Source: Anoplolepis gracilipes (Eukaryota > Arthropoda > Insecta > Hymenoptera > Formicidae). From it: a stretch of 64,000 bases of DNA. Numbering within the stretch: position 1 is the first letter of the stretch; every line of letters begins with the position of its first letter. The stretch is taken from the NCBI RefSeq assembly GCF_047496725.1, contig NC_132975.1, positions 11,849,501-11,913,500 on the forward strand. Direction: 5' to 3'. A model generated the notes under the pieces. That model saw nothing but the letters and a program-made list of their open reading frames with translations. It made no database searches and was not told the DNA's origin. A program made the translations under genes and the position numbers. Below, one piece after another: positions 12,261-26,000 of the stretch.

Positions 12261-13081
12261 TACGCCGTGAGGAGGACTCGATTTTATGAGGTGATTCTCA
12301 ATGAATGTCGCGGCGCATATCGACGAATATATTTCAAGAATTTCGATATTCATTCTGGAGCAATGAGCCAGTAAATATAACTTGTCACTTAAATATTACG
12401 TACGTTGTGTCGCTGATTATTTTCAGATGACAGAGAAATCGTGAAAATAAAATATAAAATAAAAAAAAAATTAATAATGCGCCCTATGAAAAGTGATCAC
12501 TTAATATGTGAAGCGTATTAAGAGAAATCATGCAAAATTTTGAATAGAACAATTTAAATAAGCAGAATTTGATAAACGAGATTTTTCTGAAATCAAGATA
12601 AAGCGAGTAATATAACAGCTTAATAAAGTAAATTCCTTGTCATTCAGTATATACGTTTATGTCATAACACGGTATATTATGACATAAATTTTGTCCTCGA
12701 CTTTCCGCGAAATTTCTTGCTCGACAAACTGTTGTTAACAATGGTGACATATTGGAAAAAATTAGTATGATAAAAATATTCTCCGTATTAGTTTCATTTA
12801 TATTTCTTTAACTTGATATGAATACATGTGTTTTTAACAATATAAAGATTATTATTAAATAGCAAGCACCACACAATAACAGTAATATGTATCTGTATTA
12901 TTATATATTAGATATAAATATAAATAAATTCAGTAAAATTTTGTAAAGCACATTGCGTATATTTATTATGTATATAGTATAAAAAATGTTTTTATTTTTT
13001 TATTTAAATTTACATACATATAATTATATATATAGTAACACATATACATATATAATATATATATATAATTACACCCCTCCC
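12261..13081. other. AT-rich non-coding stretch
   Basis: AT-rich sequence without recognisable exon, RNA gene or mobile element. Short TA-rich words occur at about 13010-13070. Confidence 0.5.
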
Positions 13082-13082
13082 T

Positions 13083-13124
<42 letters not shown>

Positions 13125-13125
13125 G
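13082..13125. repeat. (CA)n(TA)n microsatellite
   Basis: About 27 bases of AC alternation followed by about 16 bases of TA alternation. Confidence 0.95.
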
Positions 13126-14399
13126 TATATATACATGCATATATGTATATGTAGTGAAAATGTATTACTATTATCATATAATATGTATGATATTTTATGA
13201 ATATTTTTCATACTATATTTTTACTCCCGACTGCTTCCAACCTATAGTTGGCAGAAAAACGGGAGGAATATGCATTTTTATATCAAATATTACACAGCTC
13301 TTTCTCTGATTGCATGAGAAAAACTAAAATAACATTTTAGCTAACTGTCATGACTTCGCAAAAATATTAAACTGCATAAACAACGTGAATACCATCACTA
13401 TAACCAACCTTTTCAAAAATATTTGAAAAATATTTTCATATGTTTCAAGTATACTTCAATCAACAGAATGCGTAGGTGCAACTCAAGGCAATCTTTCTAC
13501 GAGGTGGCAATATATAGATCTGAAAGGTTAGTGCATTTTTTTCTTGTTTGTATGATGGACGCGCGCCCCGAGAGTTTTCTATTAGAATTGCTTATTAGAA
13601 TCGTTTTAATACCAACTATATATTCGACAATTCTAAAGTAACCCGCAATTTAACAGAATACGAAATATCGCGGCTTTTAATCAAAGAGAAAATTTAAAGG
13701 GACGATTACCCGTGCAAGGTTTAAATTGCAAATAACTGGTGCCAATAAAGGAGAAGGTACACGGTAAGATATGCGACTTTCACAAATCAGGTTTGGGTAT
13801 CCTAAAATTAATGGGTTTACCGTTCCATTTTGTATCATGAAATATATCGTCATGTATGCGTGTGTGTGTGTGTATATGTGTTATGACACTACAATTTCTA
13901 CGTACGTCGAAAAATTTATGGAAAACGCAACATCGTGATGTATGCTTCTCATAACGCATAGACGGATGTCACAAAAATGCAATGTGCCGTAAAATTTTGT
14001 AAATGCTTCATTATATTTGATATATATCGAAAATTTTATTTCTTATTTTGATTAACTAACCAGCATAATTGAAATAATTAATATTATTGTTTTACACGAA
14101 TAATTATTTATCATATAAATATTTTTTGCTTAACAACATGCTTCTCGCATGTTTTTCTTTAATTTATATTTACTTTTTCAGAAATTAATAATTATAATTA
14201 TTAGAGAAAATAGATTAAATTTAATTAGTTCAAAGTTGCATTGAAAAAAATCTTATTAAAAATTTGTCCCCTCTTTACATTTTCTACTTTGTAATATGTT
14301 AAATATATGTAAATAAGACCAAACGAGTAGAATCATAATGTATTACATTAAATTCACATTATTTAAAACTCCGAGGCGTTCGTTGATTATAATTAAAGT
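13126..14399. other. AT-rich non-coding block
   Basis: No gene recognised. A short GT run lies at about 13859-13874. The rest is AT-rich unique sequence. Confidence 0.5.
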
Positions 14400-15250
14400 A
14401 TTGGACTAACGTCATTCGAGTAAACACCTGCGCGCATTAACAATTATCGATTTTCGAGCGAGGCTACAGGATCCCCTATTCTTAACGCAACCTTCGCAGC
14501 CATCCATCCAGTAAAAATAATTACATAAAAATATAAGCCACGAGTCTTCGGCTTTATTTTTAATTATGTATCATTTATTCGCGGTTTGTATTTCGGACTG
14601 TTTGATCGACTGGGATATACACATGTCCGAAAATAATACGGCTACGCAATATGATAACAAATGTTCGAGTCACATTTGCGATACGTCATCTACATATCGA
14701 TGTACCCTCTCCCCATAAGACCACCGCCAATCGATCAGAGCGCCGCCCTATAAACGAGGCACCGAGTGGGCGATTAATATTTTATTAGCATCTCGTTAGC
14801 ACGTTGTCGTTAGGGGAACGAGACGCTTCATAAAATATGCAAGAAGCCGGGGACACGGCATACGCGGATACAACGCGTTAACAACGAGTCATGAACAATA
14901 CATGCATCCCTTGACCTCCCTTGCATATGAGTTAGGAAAGTATAAATCTATCGCGGCTTTTATTGTTTCGTCGGTGCGCACCGCAAATCGAACGCGCACG
15001 CACACGCCAACCGCTGTAACAGCACAAAAGCTGATGCTTAACATAGTTAACGGCTGACATCGCTAAACTTTAATCCGAGAGAATAACATCGACCCATTCG
15101 ATGGTTTTGATTGTCAGCGCTCAACGGGGCGGCGCCCAGCCGGAGGGTTAATTATTCGCGGAAACTCGGGGGAAATTAGGATAGACTGATACGCGCGAGT
15201 AGTCTAACTGTCAGCAAGACAATAGTCTTCTTCGAAAATGATGCGAGATC
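14400..15250. promoter_or_regulatory. Candidate conserved regulatory block
   Basis: This block is clearly less AT-rich than its flanks and contains no simple repeat until a short GT run at about 15297-15314. It includes several homeodomain-like words (TTTATTA, TAATTA) and an octamer-like TTGCATATGAG near 14921. No coding frame survives on either strand. Such islands in AT-rich insect introns are often conserved enhancers, but conservation cannot be judged from one sequence. Confidence 0.3.
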
Positions 15251-15997
15251 GAGCTCTACGGTCGAAGGCTATGCACAAAGAGGAGATCGGATAGAATGTG
15301 TGTGTGTGTGTGTGAAGCTCGTGTCTCACTTCGTAGAAACTTATTAATTGTTAAGAGTTTTGGCTACATTTTTGAAAGTTCTAGAGTTCTATCAATTTTA
15401 AATGAGATCAATTTTGTGTTATTCTGCAATCACTAATACTTTTTAAACATAATTGTACGCGTAAAAATTATTAGAATATTAATTAAACAAATTAGATCGT
15501 TGATGTCAAAATATTATTATCGTAAAATTCCCAAACGTTTAAAATCTGATAAGAAATGCTAAAAAAAAAAATCGTTGGTAGACAAAGTGTAAATTTGGCG
15601 TCCCACTTTTGTCCTAAGTTATTTTTTTTTTGTTTAATAATCAGAATTATTTGTTTAATCTATCAAAAACTTTAGAACTACTAAAAATAAAACCAGAGCT
15701 CTCAACAATTAATGAGTTTCGACAAAGTGAGACGCGTTTTTTCATACACATTCGGATAAGTTCATTAAAAAATACAATATTTTATTATTGTTATTATGTC
15801 TAATATTTTTATACTAGTTTCTTATCATTTTTGATATTCATATCTAAATTTCAAGTAAAAGATGTTTATATTCATAATTGCATGTTCTAGCAAATATCTA
15901 TAATCATTTATACAATTATTAAAGATACTATAGACAGAGAAACTATAGAATATAACGCGTTAAATTCATGTCAGTTTCGAAAAAATTTACAAAATTT

Positions 15998-16040
15998 CTT
16001 TCAGACTTATTGACACTCGATACAAGTGTCAGTCTGAAAG
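15998..16040. other. 43-base hairpin
   Basis: The left arm CTTTCAGAC (15998-16006) pairs perfectly with GTCTGAAAG (16032-16040). After a 4-base bulge on the left side, TGACACT pairs with AGTGTCA around a 7-base loop. It falls within a 71-codon open frame (15968-16183) that has no other support as a gene. The hairpin may be a structured RNA, a binding site or a chance palindrome. Confidence 0.5.
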
Positions 16041-16183
16041 TAAGGATCGTTGAAGACAAATCAGGTTTGCACCGGATTTCACAGTGCGCAGTGCTTGTGA
16101 CCGAATATCGACGTTTCGATAGATCATTCTATGTCGAATGTAGACGCACATTGAATATTTATGAATTCCAAATACGTTATTGA

Positions 16184-19100
16184 TAGCAGGGCTACGTAAA
16201 GCGGAAGTTAAAACCAGCAGAAAGAGCTATTCTCAGCAAAAAGATTAACAATACAAGTAAAATTTGAAATGAGAAAATATGTATTATATTTCGCGAGATG
16301 TAAAGTACATTAACAAAATGTTTATTTCTTATTGCGTGCAGAAATATAAAGTGTCTTGACAAATAAGAATAATTATTGTTATTATATGAAATTATTTTTA
16401 TTAAAACTAGTATTATGCAAATTTAGCGAATCGTGATAAAACAAAAATTATATTTATTAGCATTTTGCACTATAAAAATTTGAATATCTGTAAATAATCA
16501 ATTGAAATAGGAAGCTTAAAAGTACTAAATGTTATTGCAAGTTGAACATTAAACAGATATAATTATTGCTCTATCTTCTTTTTTCGGAATAAATTTGACT
16601 TTTTTGTTTCAGAAAAATAAATAAGAAAACTAATTAAATTTATTGATAACAATTCTCTGACCTCGAGAATGACGAAGAGTTAATTCGCAAAAAGATAATG
16701 CTTAGCTTGTTTTACGCACGAGATATCGCATGCATTTTTGCATTTTAAACTTACCTTTCGTCCTTACGAATCAAAAATCTTTTATAGCGCAGAATATTTT
16801 ATATCGAAGATGTCACGTGTTCAATATCCACATCCTCTCTCGTGAACTTTGCATTTACAAGCAGGTCGCACGTGTGAGGCATATTGTCGGCCGAACTCGC
16901 TGCATCCTCATTTTGGATTCCACTCCTGCTTTCGATTAGCATCGGTTTTCAAATGTCAAAAATTCAAGATGCTGCATTTATCCGTCAACATAACGACAAC
17001 TAGTTTAGTGGCTCAATTTGTGCTCACGCATAAGAATTTTCGTCTAAAATACCTCTTTATTCACAATATATTATGTATTTTACAATAATAAAAAATAGAA
17101 TAGTAGAATGACAGAAGAATACGTGAGGTCTTTCAATAAAATATATTTACAAATTTCATTTTTTATACGCTATTCAGCAATCGGTAATGTCACTTTTATT
17201 TGTTTCATTATATAATTAATATTTTTTTCAAGGAGTAAATTAAAAGAATATTTCAGGGTTTGGATAAAGCATCGATAAAGCTATTCTATCCCACTTTGTT
17301 AATGTAAATTGATCTCTATTCCCTGAATATCATTCAAGTATACTGGGTTACCTATTTAGCCAATGAACTGAATTATGTTCGTTAAGACAATGCTTAAAGA
17401 AAATCGCTATTTTAGTACATCTCTTTGCCTGTACGCGACTTTTATACAACAATCTTTAGCAGATTAAATCCATGCCACAAGTGTCACCACTAACGCTGAC
17501 CAACTGGTACACAAGGGTCGCATTTGGATACGAGCCATAATTCCGGCGAGAACACAAGGCTATATAGGTATGCGAAGAACAAGCCAGCGAGCGACACGCG
17601 AATTCGATGTCGCGGAGAAATACGCGTAATACAGCTAATCACTTAAACCGAGAGGATTTTATATGATTGCCGCAGACAGCAGGCTCAGCATACATAGACA
17701 CGAAATATCATTGCAAAGGATTATGAATTATTTTTATTATAATGTAAAACCACTTAAAATAGACGCTCTAATACGGAGATTTGGCATATTAATAACATGC
17801 ACATATAAATAAAATTTAATTTAAGTTATATTTATTTTGCATTTTATAGTTTATAATTTTAAAACAAAGCTATTTATCAATTAATATGTAAAAAATTATT
17901 ATAAACTTTTTAAAATTCAATACTACATTGTATAACATATATCTTTTTGTTAAATTAAATCCCAAATTTACTTTGAATAATATTATCTAATATACATACA
18001 ATTGTCGAAAAATTTGTTAAATATATATTTATGGAAACTAAAAGCTTTTTGTTTAGTTATTAAAAAAGCAATTTATATTATTTTCTAATTATAAATATAT
18101 TTGTAACTGATTAATTTAACCGATTAATTTCTAAACATGTAATTACAAAATGTTTTACAATGTGTACAAACGGCAGAAATATAAATATAATTATATAATT
18201 TTTGTTTAAACTACAAAGTAAACTCTCTTAAAAATTTTGAAAATAAAATAATGCGAATTTCTTTAATTTCTTACAAATTCTCGTAATAAAACTTGTGCAA
18301 AACTGACAAGTTTTCTTTGTTGAAGACGGTAATTAATTGCGAAAGGTATCCTGGTAGAATATTTTACTCGTGAATCTTTTGTTTAAGTTATTTGATTGTA
18401 ACTCAAAAATATAAATACGATAAAATACGATAAAACTTATCTTCAATTGAGTCTCGTCCTCGTTTATTTATTCTCGATTGTTTACAAAATTGATCACGTT
18501 TCCTTTTCTCTATTGCATCAAGATAATTCTTAAACTTTTTTATTTTCTGTTACTTTATAATTATTAAAATTCGTTTTAATATTTTCATTTGAATGCAATC
18601 ACATGGAGCATTAGAAGGACCTCGTTCCCCGTATATATACTTGAATCTACAACAAATATCATGAGTGTTATCTTGTCTTTAACCACGAGCGAGGTGGTGG
18701 ACAATCCTGGCAAGTTCCCTAATCCATGAGTGGACGACGCCGAGAGGAGAGGAGAGAATCGCGAGGCTCTTCCTGGCATGCAAGATGGTCGAATTTGATT
18801 TTCCAAATACACGGTCTGTACATATGTTCTGTATAACGGTATCGCGAATCATGGCCGGGTACCCCTATCGCCCAGCGTTTAGTCCCGGATGGTCGCCATA
18901 GCAACAGGCACCCCCGAAAATCGCCCTTCTGTCTCTCTTCCTCTCCTCCTTTCTCTCCCTCTCCTTCTCCACCGTCTGTATGCCTTCACTTCTCTACAAC
19001 TTCTCTGCGAGTCTATTAAAATCGGTTTGCGAAGGTAAAAGAGACGATAAAAAGAAAAAGATAAAGTGTGACGAAGTTAAGAGAAAGACCAAAGTCCAGA

Positions 19101-20130
19101 AAGAAAGAGATCGTTTAGAGGCAAGGAAAATGATGCTGAGAGAGAAAGAAAAAAAAAAGGAGAGAAATATATTGAACAGATGAGAAACCTACCAACCTAC
19201 AACATTCCTCTCGATCTCGCAACAACTCAGCCAAAGGTACTTTCATTTTGTTCCTTTTTCCCTTCACCTACATTTTCGCTCCGTCTCGTTCGCTTTGTCC
19301 TCTCGCACATTATTCTCTCTGTCATGCACACTCAAGCTCATTTAGTCACACTCTTGTTCGTTCGATCTTACCCTCGGCTCGACCTCATCCAGTCCATTGA
19401 TCATTAAAGACGAAGACGTTAATCCTTCTTTATTAAAATCGAACCGCATTACTCGATAATTTCAAAAAATCGTGCAACTATCCTAAACAATGACCTAATT
19501 AGTACTGAAAATGACAGATAAGATGTCAAACAGTGCGAATAAGATTATTACCGATTAGATGCAATATCTTAATGTATTATTGTAGAATTTAAAATAGAAT
19601 AAATAATATGAATAATATGAATAATTAGAAGAAGAACATCAATCGCATGTTGTTATTATTCTATTTAGATACGCGAATAAAGACATTCCCATCATTATCA
19701 ATAAATATTAATTTTTACTTCATAAATTCTTGTCACTTTTCCAAAAATAAGATTTTATAAAAAGGCTGCAGTTAAAATAAATTTATGTATTATTTTAATT
19801 AAAAACTATGTATACATACATACGTGCTTTTCTCTCGCTTAAGAAGATAGAAAATTCGAGCTACCCTCGTTCTCTGATTCGATTATTTCCTTACCGTTGC
19901 CGTGCGACTCTAGATCTCGTTGCCAACGAGCGAAACGTTATTTCTCTCGTCGGATGTATTTACCCAAGCGATTTTGCGAAAGATAAACAAGATGTTCTAC
20001 TTATTTTAGTGAAAAATATTCTCAAGTAGGCCGTTAAATACGATCGACGAAGAACCTTAGCCCTCTTTTCGCCCTTGACAGCCGCCGTTGTTATGGTAAC
20101 TATAAGGGACGCAGTGTCTTATAGAAAGAA
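16184..20130. other. Non-coding block, no gene recognised
   Basis: Mostly AT-rich with a purine-rich region at about 19030-19170. CpG-bearing unique sequence occurs at about 17450-17680 and 18640-18960. Short tandem words such as ATACGATAAA are doubled near 18415-18440. No exon with splice context was identified. Confidence 0.5.
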
Positions 20131-20139
20131 AAATTCGTA

Positions 20140-20388
20140 TCACCAGTTGATAGCCAGCTTGTCATCGTAGATTCCCATGTAAAACGCATTCTGCGAAATT
20201 TGATCTTCCGGCAGGATGATCCTTCGAGCTTTACTGCCTCCCTCAATGTCAGAGGAAGCTAACAATGTTATCTTGTGTATATCCCGAGAAAGCGGGACCA
20301 CGCAGAGAAATGATTGGACACTTCGAAAATTAGTGATGACATTAGTGTCGTGTCGTGTCACTTTCCTAACACGATCAGGCAGTCTCAC
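20140..20388 (-). CDS. Possible coding fragment, unknown
   Basis: On the minus strand this frame is open for 82 codons and ends in TGA at 20140. Codon use is balanced and the residues look protein-like: DIEGGSKARRIILPEDQ in the middle and NAFYMGIYDDKLAINW at the end. It has no ATG in good position, opening only with GTG. No convincing acceptor is visible, only a weak pyrimidine-rich stretch before ACACAAG near 20275. A competing plus-strand frame from an ATG at 20216 also reads through. I do not recognise the family. It could be a last exon, a decayed transposon protein or chance. Confidence 0.22.
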   Translation of the reverse strand: MRLPDRVRKVTRHDTNVITNFRSVQSFLCVVPLSRDIHKITLLASSDIEGGSKARRIILPEDQISQNAFYMGIYDDKLAINW

Positions 20389-20599
20389 GCGCGAGGAACA
20401 ACATAAATCATTTATCCGAATAAACTTCGTGCTTTCATAGCAAAGTGCGATCCATTAGTCGATTATTATTATCTCAAGCGTGAGAGAAAATACACACTTA
20501 GCGAATTGTTGATTATATAATAGGTAAATTAATTACTGCACGTTTTAATCATCTAGAAAATTTTAGAAAAGATATCGTCTGAATAATTGTCGAAAACGA

Positions 20600-22917
20600 A
20601 CAAAGGCTATTAATAAATGAGCGTACCTATATCGTTGCATTATTTTCATCGATGCAGTGCGCGGATTATTTATCAACGCGATGTTATGCTGCAGCTCGCG
20701 CGATTATAATCGATAAAAGTTTGATGTGGATTTTCGCGCGGCTTAATCTTTACCACGCAGTCGTGATTTTGCTTGATTGACAGAGCAATTATTTTGTCTC
20801 GCTATCCTGACATTCAAATAATTTTCGCGCTGACAAAGCCAACTTGTGAACGATGGGTGAAATCGAAAAACTATCGTCTGAATGACGTTTTAATTTCTTA
20901 ACGATATGAATTCGGTCGAAAAAAAACTTGTCATTTGAATGAGTGATTCAATTTATTCTTTCCCGGCTCAAATATCATCGATATTATTGTCCGAACTGAT
21001 CACGAACGTACATTATGTGTCGACATTGGAATTAAAAGGAGAAACTGGCTACCGCTAGCGTAATTAGTTACGTGAGCTTGGTCACCGGATCTAGCTCACA
21101 GAAGAAAAATATTTACTTAGAGGCGCTTGTCAAGTATTCCTTTACGTAAGAGGAAAGTTTTCGATTGGCGTTAATAAGGCACGAACTTTAAAAGTCCACA
21201 TTCAGTAAAATTACATAAGACGAACGAGCGCTCTTAAAACATTATTATACGTTCCACCAAACTTCCCAATTATATACGTAATAATGTTTTTCTCAATATA
21301 CTATATCTATATACTCGCTATATTATATCTATATCACATGCTGTTAATTAATTAAAATGTCGTCCATGTTTATTCGATCCTCATCATCTTATCGCTATAT
21401 GAGATTAAGTCTTCTGCAAATATTATTTTGACGTCCAAGTGTGCGCATATACAAGCAACATAAAAATGTTTTTATTTTCTTTTTTACAGTGTTTCATACC
21501 GCTATTGATATTATTTTATTTTATTTGTTTATTGTATACCATGCGCGATATTGTTCAAAAACAACGGTTCTTTGAGCACCAGTCTATGCACGTATCAGGA
21601 TGAAGAGTACAGGCTCGTCACGTGTAGCGTGGATGCACGATATTGTTCGCCTCGCAGGATAGATAGGTTACGCCAGCGTGTATCCGATCCGAGCATATTT
21701 TCCCTGTAATCTTACCACAAGGGGGGCGTAAATGATCCGGAGAATCTTTTTCCTACCTCCATCTGATAGAGTATCCGCTCGTTTCTCTCGTGACTCTCTT
21801 CAACCCTGTCTACATTCCGTGACTTTATAGTCTTCATCTACTCCCGTCGCATAGGCGCCGCCAACTTTGCATTCGTCAACCACTAAAACTTCGTTTCGAT
21901 ATATTTATATATTACACTATGGTGTGTTTTCCATAAAAAATTACATTAATGATATTATATGCGTGCATCTGTTGTAAAAATTTCATTGTTTGATGAAAAA
22001 ATTAACTCTCCATGCGAGGGGATCACCGTGTAGCAATTTTAATTCGTCAGATATAAATTTCATTATAATATGATTATTATTAAAATAAAATTGCATTTCA
22101 AGTCTCTAAGATTTGATATAGAAATAATTAAAATAATCTTTTCAGATATTCATCAAAATATTAAACTTAGTTACTGACGTTAAACAAGAATGTTAAAAAA
22201 AAAGTTATTAATTTATTGTTATATTTAGCTTAAATAATAGTTGTTCAAATATTAAAAGCTAATAAAAAGAATTATATGTCAAAATCTGTTTTAAAATTTT
22301 TAAATTGCAAATCTCTCAAAGAGAAAATAAAAACATGTAGTATCTTTTAAGATTATGTAAAAGTCTATAAAATTTAGTGTAATATTCATTTTTTGTTCAA
22401 CTTTTAATAACACTTTTGAATCATTTTAAAGATTCTTAAATATTTTTAACTTCTATTTAGATATTTTTAATATATTTTCTCGTTATTTAGAATTCAGAAT
22501 AATCATTTACAACGACTAAAAAGCTAGATTTTGAGAAATCTAAATAAAGAAATTGAAAATATAATGTACATTCCAAGAGTTAATCTTATATCGAATATTT
22601 CTATTTGTTGTCTTAAATAAAACGAACAAGGATTTTAAAAAGATACAACTTATATAGACGTCTTATGATATTCGTTACAACATATCTCGTGCCATTATAT
22701 GTCATGAGACTTGCACGCTTTAAAGCGTCGCCTCAAGAAATAGCAAGCTTTCAAAGGGAGCTTTTCTGCCGTGTGGGATTCTTATGACTCATAGGAGAAC
22801 CGTAACAAACTTTTCTCGTGGGCTGTACTCCCGGATGACACTCTCTCAATACAGATTCCTTTCGTAACACCATCGACCATTTTCCTCCCTTCCAAGCTCC
22901 TTTTACTAACCGAGGAA
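20600..22917. other. Non-coding block with two CpG-bearing islands
   Basis: Bases 20600-21250 and 21540-21890 are unique, moderately GC-rich and free of simple repeats. The rest is AT-rich. No exon or element end was recognised. The islands are candidates for conserved regulatory DNA. Confidence 0.4.
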
Positions 22918-22919
22918 GG

Positions 22920-22950
<31 letters not shown>

Positions 22951-22951
22951 G
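22918..22951. repeat. (GA)n microsatellite
   Basis: GA alternation with one AA interruption, about 30 bases left of a GT array. Confidence 0.95.
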
Positions 22952-22985
22952 AAATCGATAAGGGCAACTCTTTCCAAGAGAAAAA

Positions 22986-22989
22986 GTGT

Positions 22990-23042
<53 letters not shown>

Positions 23043-23082
23043 CATATATATATATGTATATATAGATATGTATACATATAGC
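22986..23082. repeat. (GT)n followed by TA-rich repeat
   Basis: About 54 bases of TG alternation with one early TA interruption pass into a TA-rich tail with TATGTATA words. Confidence 0.96.
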
Positions 23083-23094
23083 TAACATAATTTT

Positions 23095-26000
23095 CATAAT
23101 CCTACTCGTTGGCAATCATCGCGAAACTTTCTCCAATAATTAAATTCACTTTTGTAAGCTCGCGGGAACTTGTCGCGCAAGTCTATGCGCGAATGTTATC
23201 CTTCGGGAAACATAAAGCTTCCCGTACCGGCGTGCGTACACATTAAAGTAACAGAAGTATACTGGTATCGTCGTGTAATATTTTCTAGGAGTGGACTTTT
23301 GCGAACGGAGCAGCGAGAAGGGAAATGAGCTGCCGCTACCGAGTGAGATCGCAAGAAAACTCGCGCGATGCATCTCCGATGTCGGAAAAATTATCGCGCT
23401 CGAGGGAGAACGGAAGGATGGAAGGAAGGATGAAAGTCCGAAAAGAGCGCAAAGAATTTCCGGAATTGTGAAAGCTTCGTAACGCTCTCAGAAGTTCGTA
23501 CAACGTTAAAGAAATCCCGCCTCGATGTAATATCGTCTTTAATTATAAAGAAAAAAAAAAAAAAGATCGACTACATCAATGTGAGAATCGAATTTCTTTC
23601 TCTCGTTGTTCCAGTGTTCTCGTCGCTAAAATTACAACCGGAAAATTATTTACGCGCGGATGCGCCCCCTGGCACAATGCAAGACGATATCGATAACGAG
23701 GAAAAAAGGGCCGAGAGATTAAACGCCATGTAATTACGCGACAAGGCTCACCGTCTGTAGAGATAGCAATTACCCTGCGGAGACGAGGGAGGCGTTTTCT
23801 TTGGACGAGATGCGCGCACGAGGGGAGATATATACGAAGCAGCTGCAGTTGTAGCCGGAACGAAATTGCCCTCGATTGCTTTCCCGTCAAGCAACCACCG
23901 TCGACGAAATATTTTTTTTATGTATCGCGTTTCTCCTCCGTGCGTATTTCGTTGTCAAGATACTCCACTATCCGCAGATGAGAACACGTAACAAATATGC
24001 GAGCGTGAAATGGATGCCGCAAATTCGGTATAGTGGAAAATTAGAGACGAATGCGAATAAGAGAGGCAAAGAATTTTATGTATTCTCACATACATATTTC
24101 TACGACATATTTCTGAAATATTTTACAGCTTGAAAAAAAATACAAAATAGAGTAACGCGATCAATAATTACCGGTGACATAATTAATGACTATCATCGTT
24201 TACGTGAGAATATTATCGATAGCGTGAATAATAGCGTAAATAAATTTATGACATATTATAACGGTATTGATGATGACAATCGCGCGCGAAGCTTCATAAA
24301 TAATCATCTAATCGATTTGACTTGGAAAAATAACAGTGCGATCGTTAATCGATGAAACGTATAAAGAGAGAAATATGCGAAGCGCAGCAAAATATATTAT
24401 GCAAACAGCACGCGTGGCTGTAAGCAACATGGAAACGGTGCTACTGCTTTTCGAGCTTTCGCGAAAAACTCGCATTTTTTAAACGCTCTATCCCTCTCCT
24501 TCCTTCTCATTTTCCTTCTCGAATGCATGCGGTTGCATGCGAGTGTCGGTTTAAGCGTCATTTATTCCTTCCTCAGCGCTCGGATGTTCCAGTAGAAAAA
24601 CCCATTTACCGATGCGCGTCCCGGCGGAAATGCATTGGCGTCCACGGACTGCTGAAATCGGATTTTATGGACTTTTGATACGTGTTTGTTCGCTGAGTAA
24701 GAGAATATGCACGAGAATTTGTGTCGACGAAAACAACTCAGTTATACATACATATATATATACATACACACATACACACATAATTTTTATATATATATAT
24801 ATATACGTTCGTATAAATTGTGTATATATGTGTGTGTGTATGCAGTTAAAGATATACATGTCAACTTGTGAAAAACGAAAAATAACACTAGTCTCACCTT
24901 TATCTATAAAAAGACAAAGATTCTACGATTTGTTTACCCACGTAAAATTGGGCTTCTTTCCAGAAGAAAGCGCTTCCTATTCATTTATCGCTCTACGAAA
25001 GCTCTGTCGATCGTGTGTCTTAATTAACTTTTCCCGCAAACATACTGGTATACGCACTCATGTGTACTTCGTGTGTCGGTATCATCGTTCTCGATTCGAT
25101 TTTAATTCGACATATTGATGCTGCTTTGTGAGATATTCAATAAGTATTTAGTTAGCGCGTGATGTCAAGAATAAATTCGATATAGTGAATCTCTCGCTTC
25201 ACGTGATTTTGATTACGCTGTTAAATGATGTAAAACAAGCCTCTCAAATTTTCATAACGTACTTGAGATAATTAGATATAACTAACGACTTTCTTCTTTT
25301 CTAAAAAAAATAATTATAAACTCATTTAGCCTCTTGCTTAATTTGTTCTATTTATTTTCTTGCAGCTTTCATATACAGTATAAGGATATAAAATATAAGG
25401 CAATATAAAGATTGAAAGCATAAGTCGTGTAATATTCATCAAAATATTTTAAACTTTTTTAAAGTATCTATTTAAAAAACATTCTCTGCTTATTACCTTG
25501 AATATTGTGCAATATTGCGTATTAATTCGCTTAGTAGCTCCTAATATATTTTTTCTTATTGTACTCATAAAAAGTCAAGCATATAATGATTAAACCATTA
25601 ATGAATATGATAAGAATCTTGATAAAGCTGTTAACGGCGTGTCGTAAAGTATTTTTACAAAATGCGTATAATTCATTACTTAAGAAATACTGTAATATTT
25701 CACATCAAATCTTCAATCGGTTTCTTCAGAAGGTAGAGTCTTATGAACGTTAATATTCACTCGTACTTAAATAGCATGATAATTATAATTATAACAAAAC
25801 AGAAAAAAGCGCTACGTACTTAATTGCGCCGTTTTAATGAAGATATATGCGACTGGCAAAATTAAGAGAACTGTCAAACTAGATTTTTCCATTTAAAATT
25901 AAAAATGGTCGCTAATTAATTCCACTGCCAATCATTGCACGCCTTAGTTATAATAATTTGTTATGGAAATTAATTCTCAGTCACACGCACAAGATGAGTT

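Noticed and set aside
14600..14700. tRNA-like GTTCGAGTC word near 14664
   Set aside because: No matching A box, acceptor stem or anticodon arm could be drawn around it.
15968..16183. 71-codon plus-strand frame starting with ATG
   Set aside because: Only length and a start codon support it. It overlaps the hairpin and sits in AT-rich DNA; no donor or family.
24751..24841. Inverted repeat made of CA/TA words
   Set aside because: The pairing is explained by complementary simple repeats (CA versus TG, TA self-complementary) rather than a specific palindrome or element ends.
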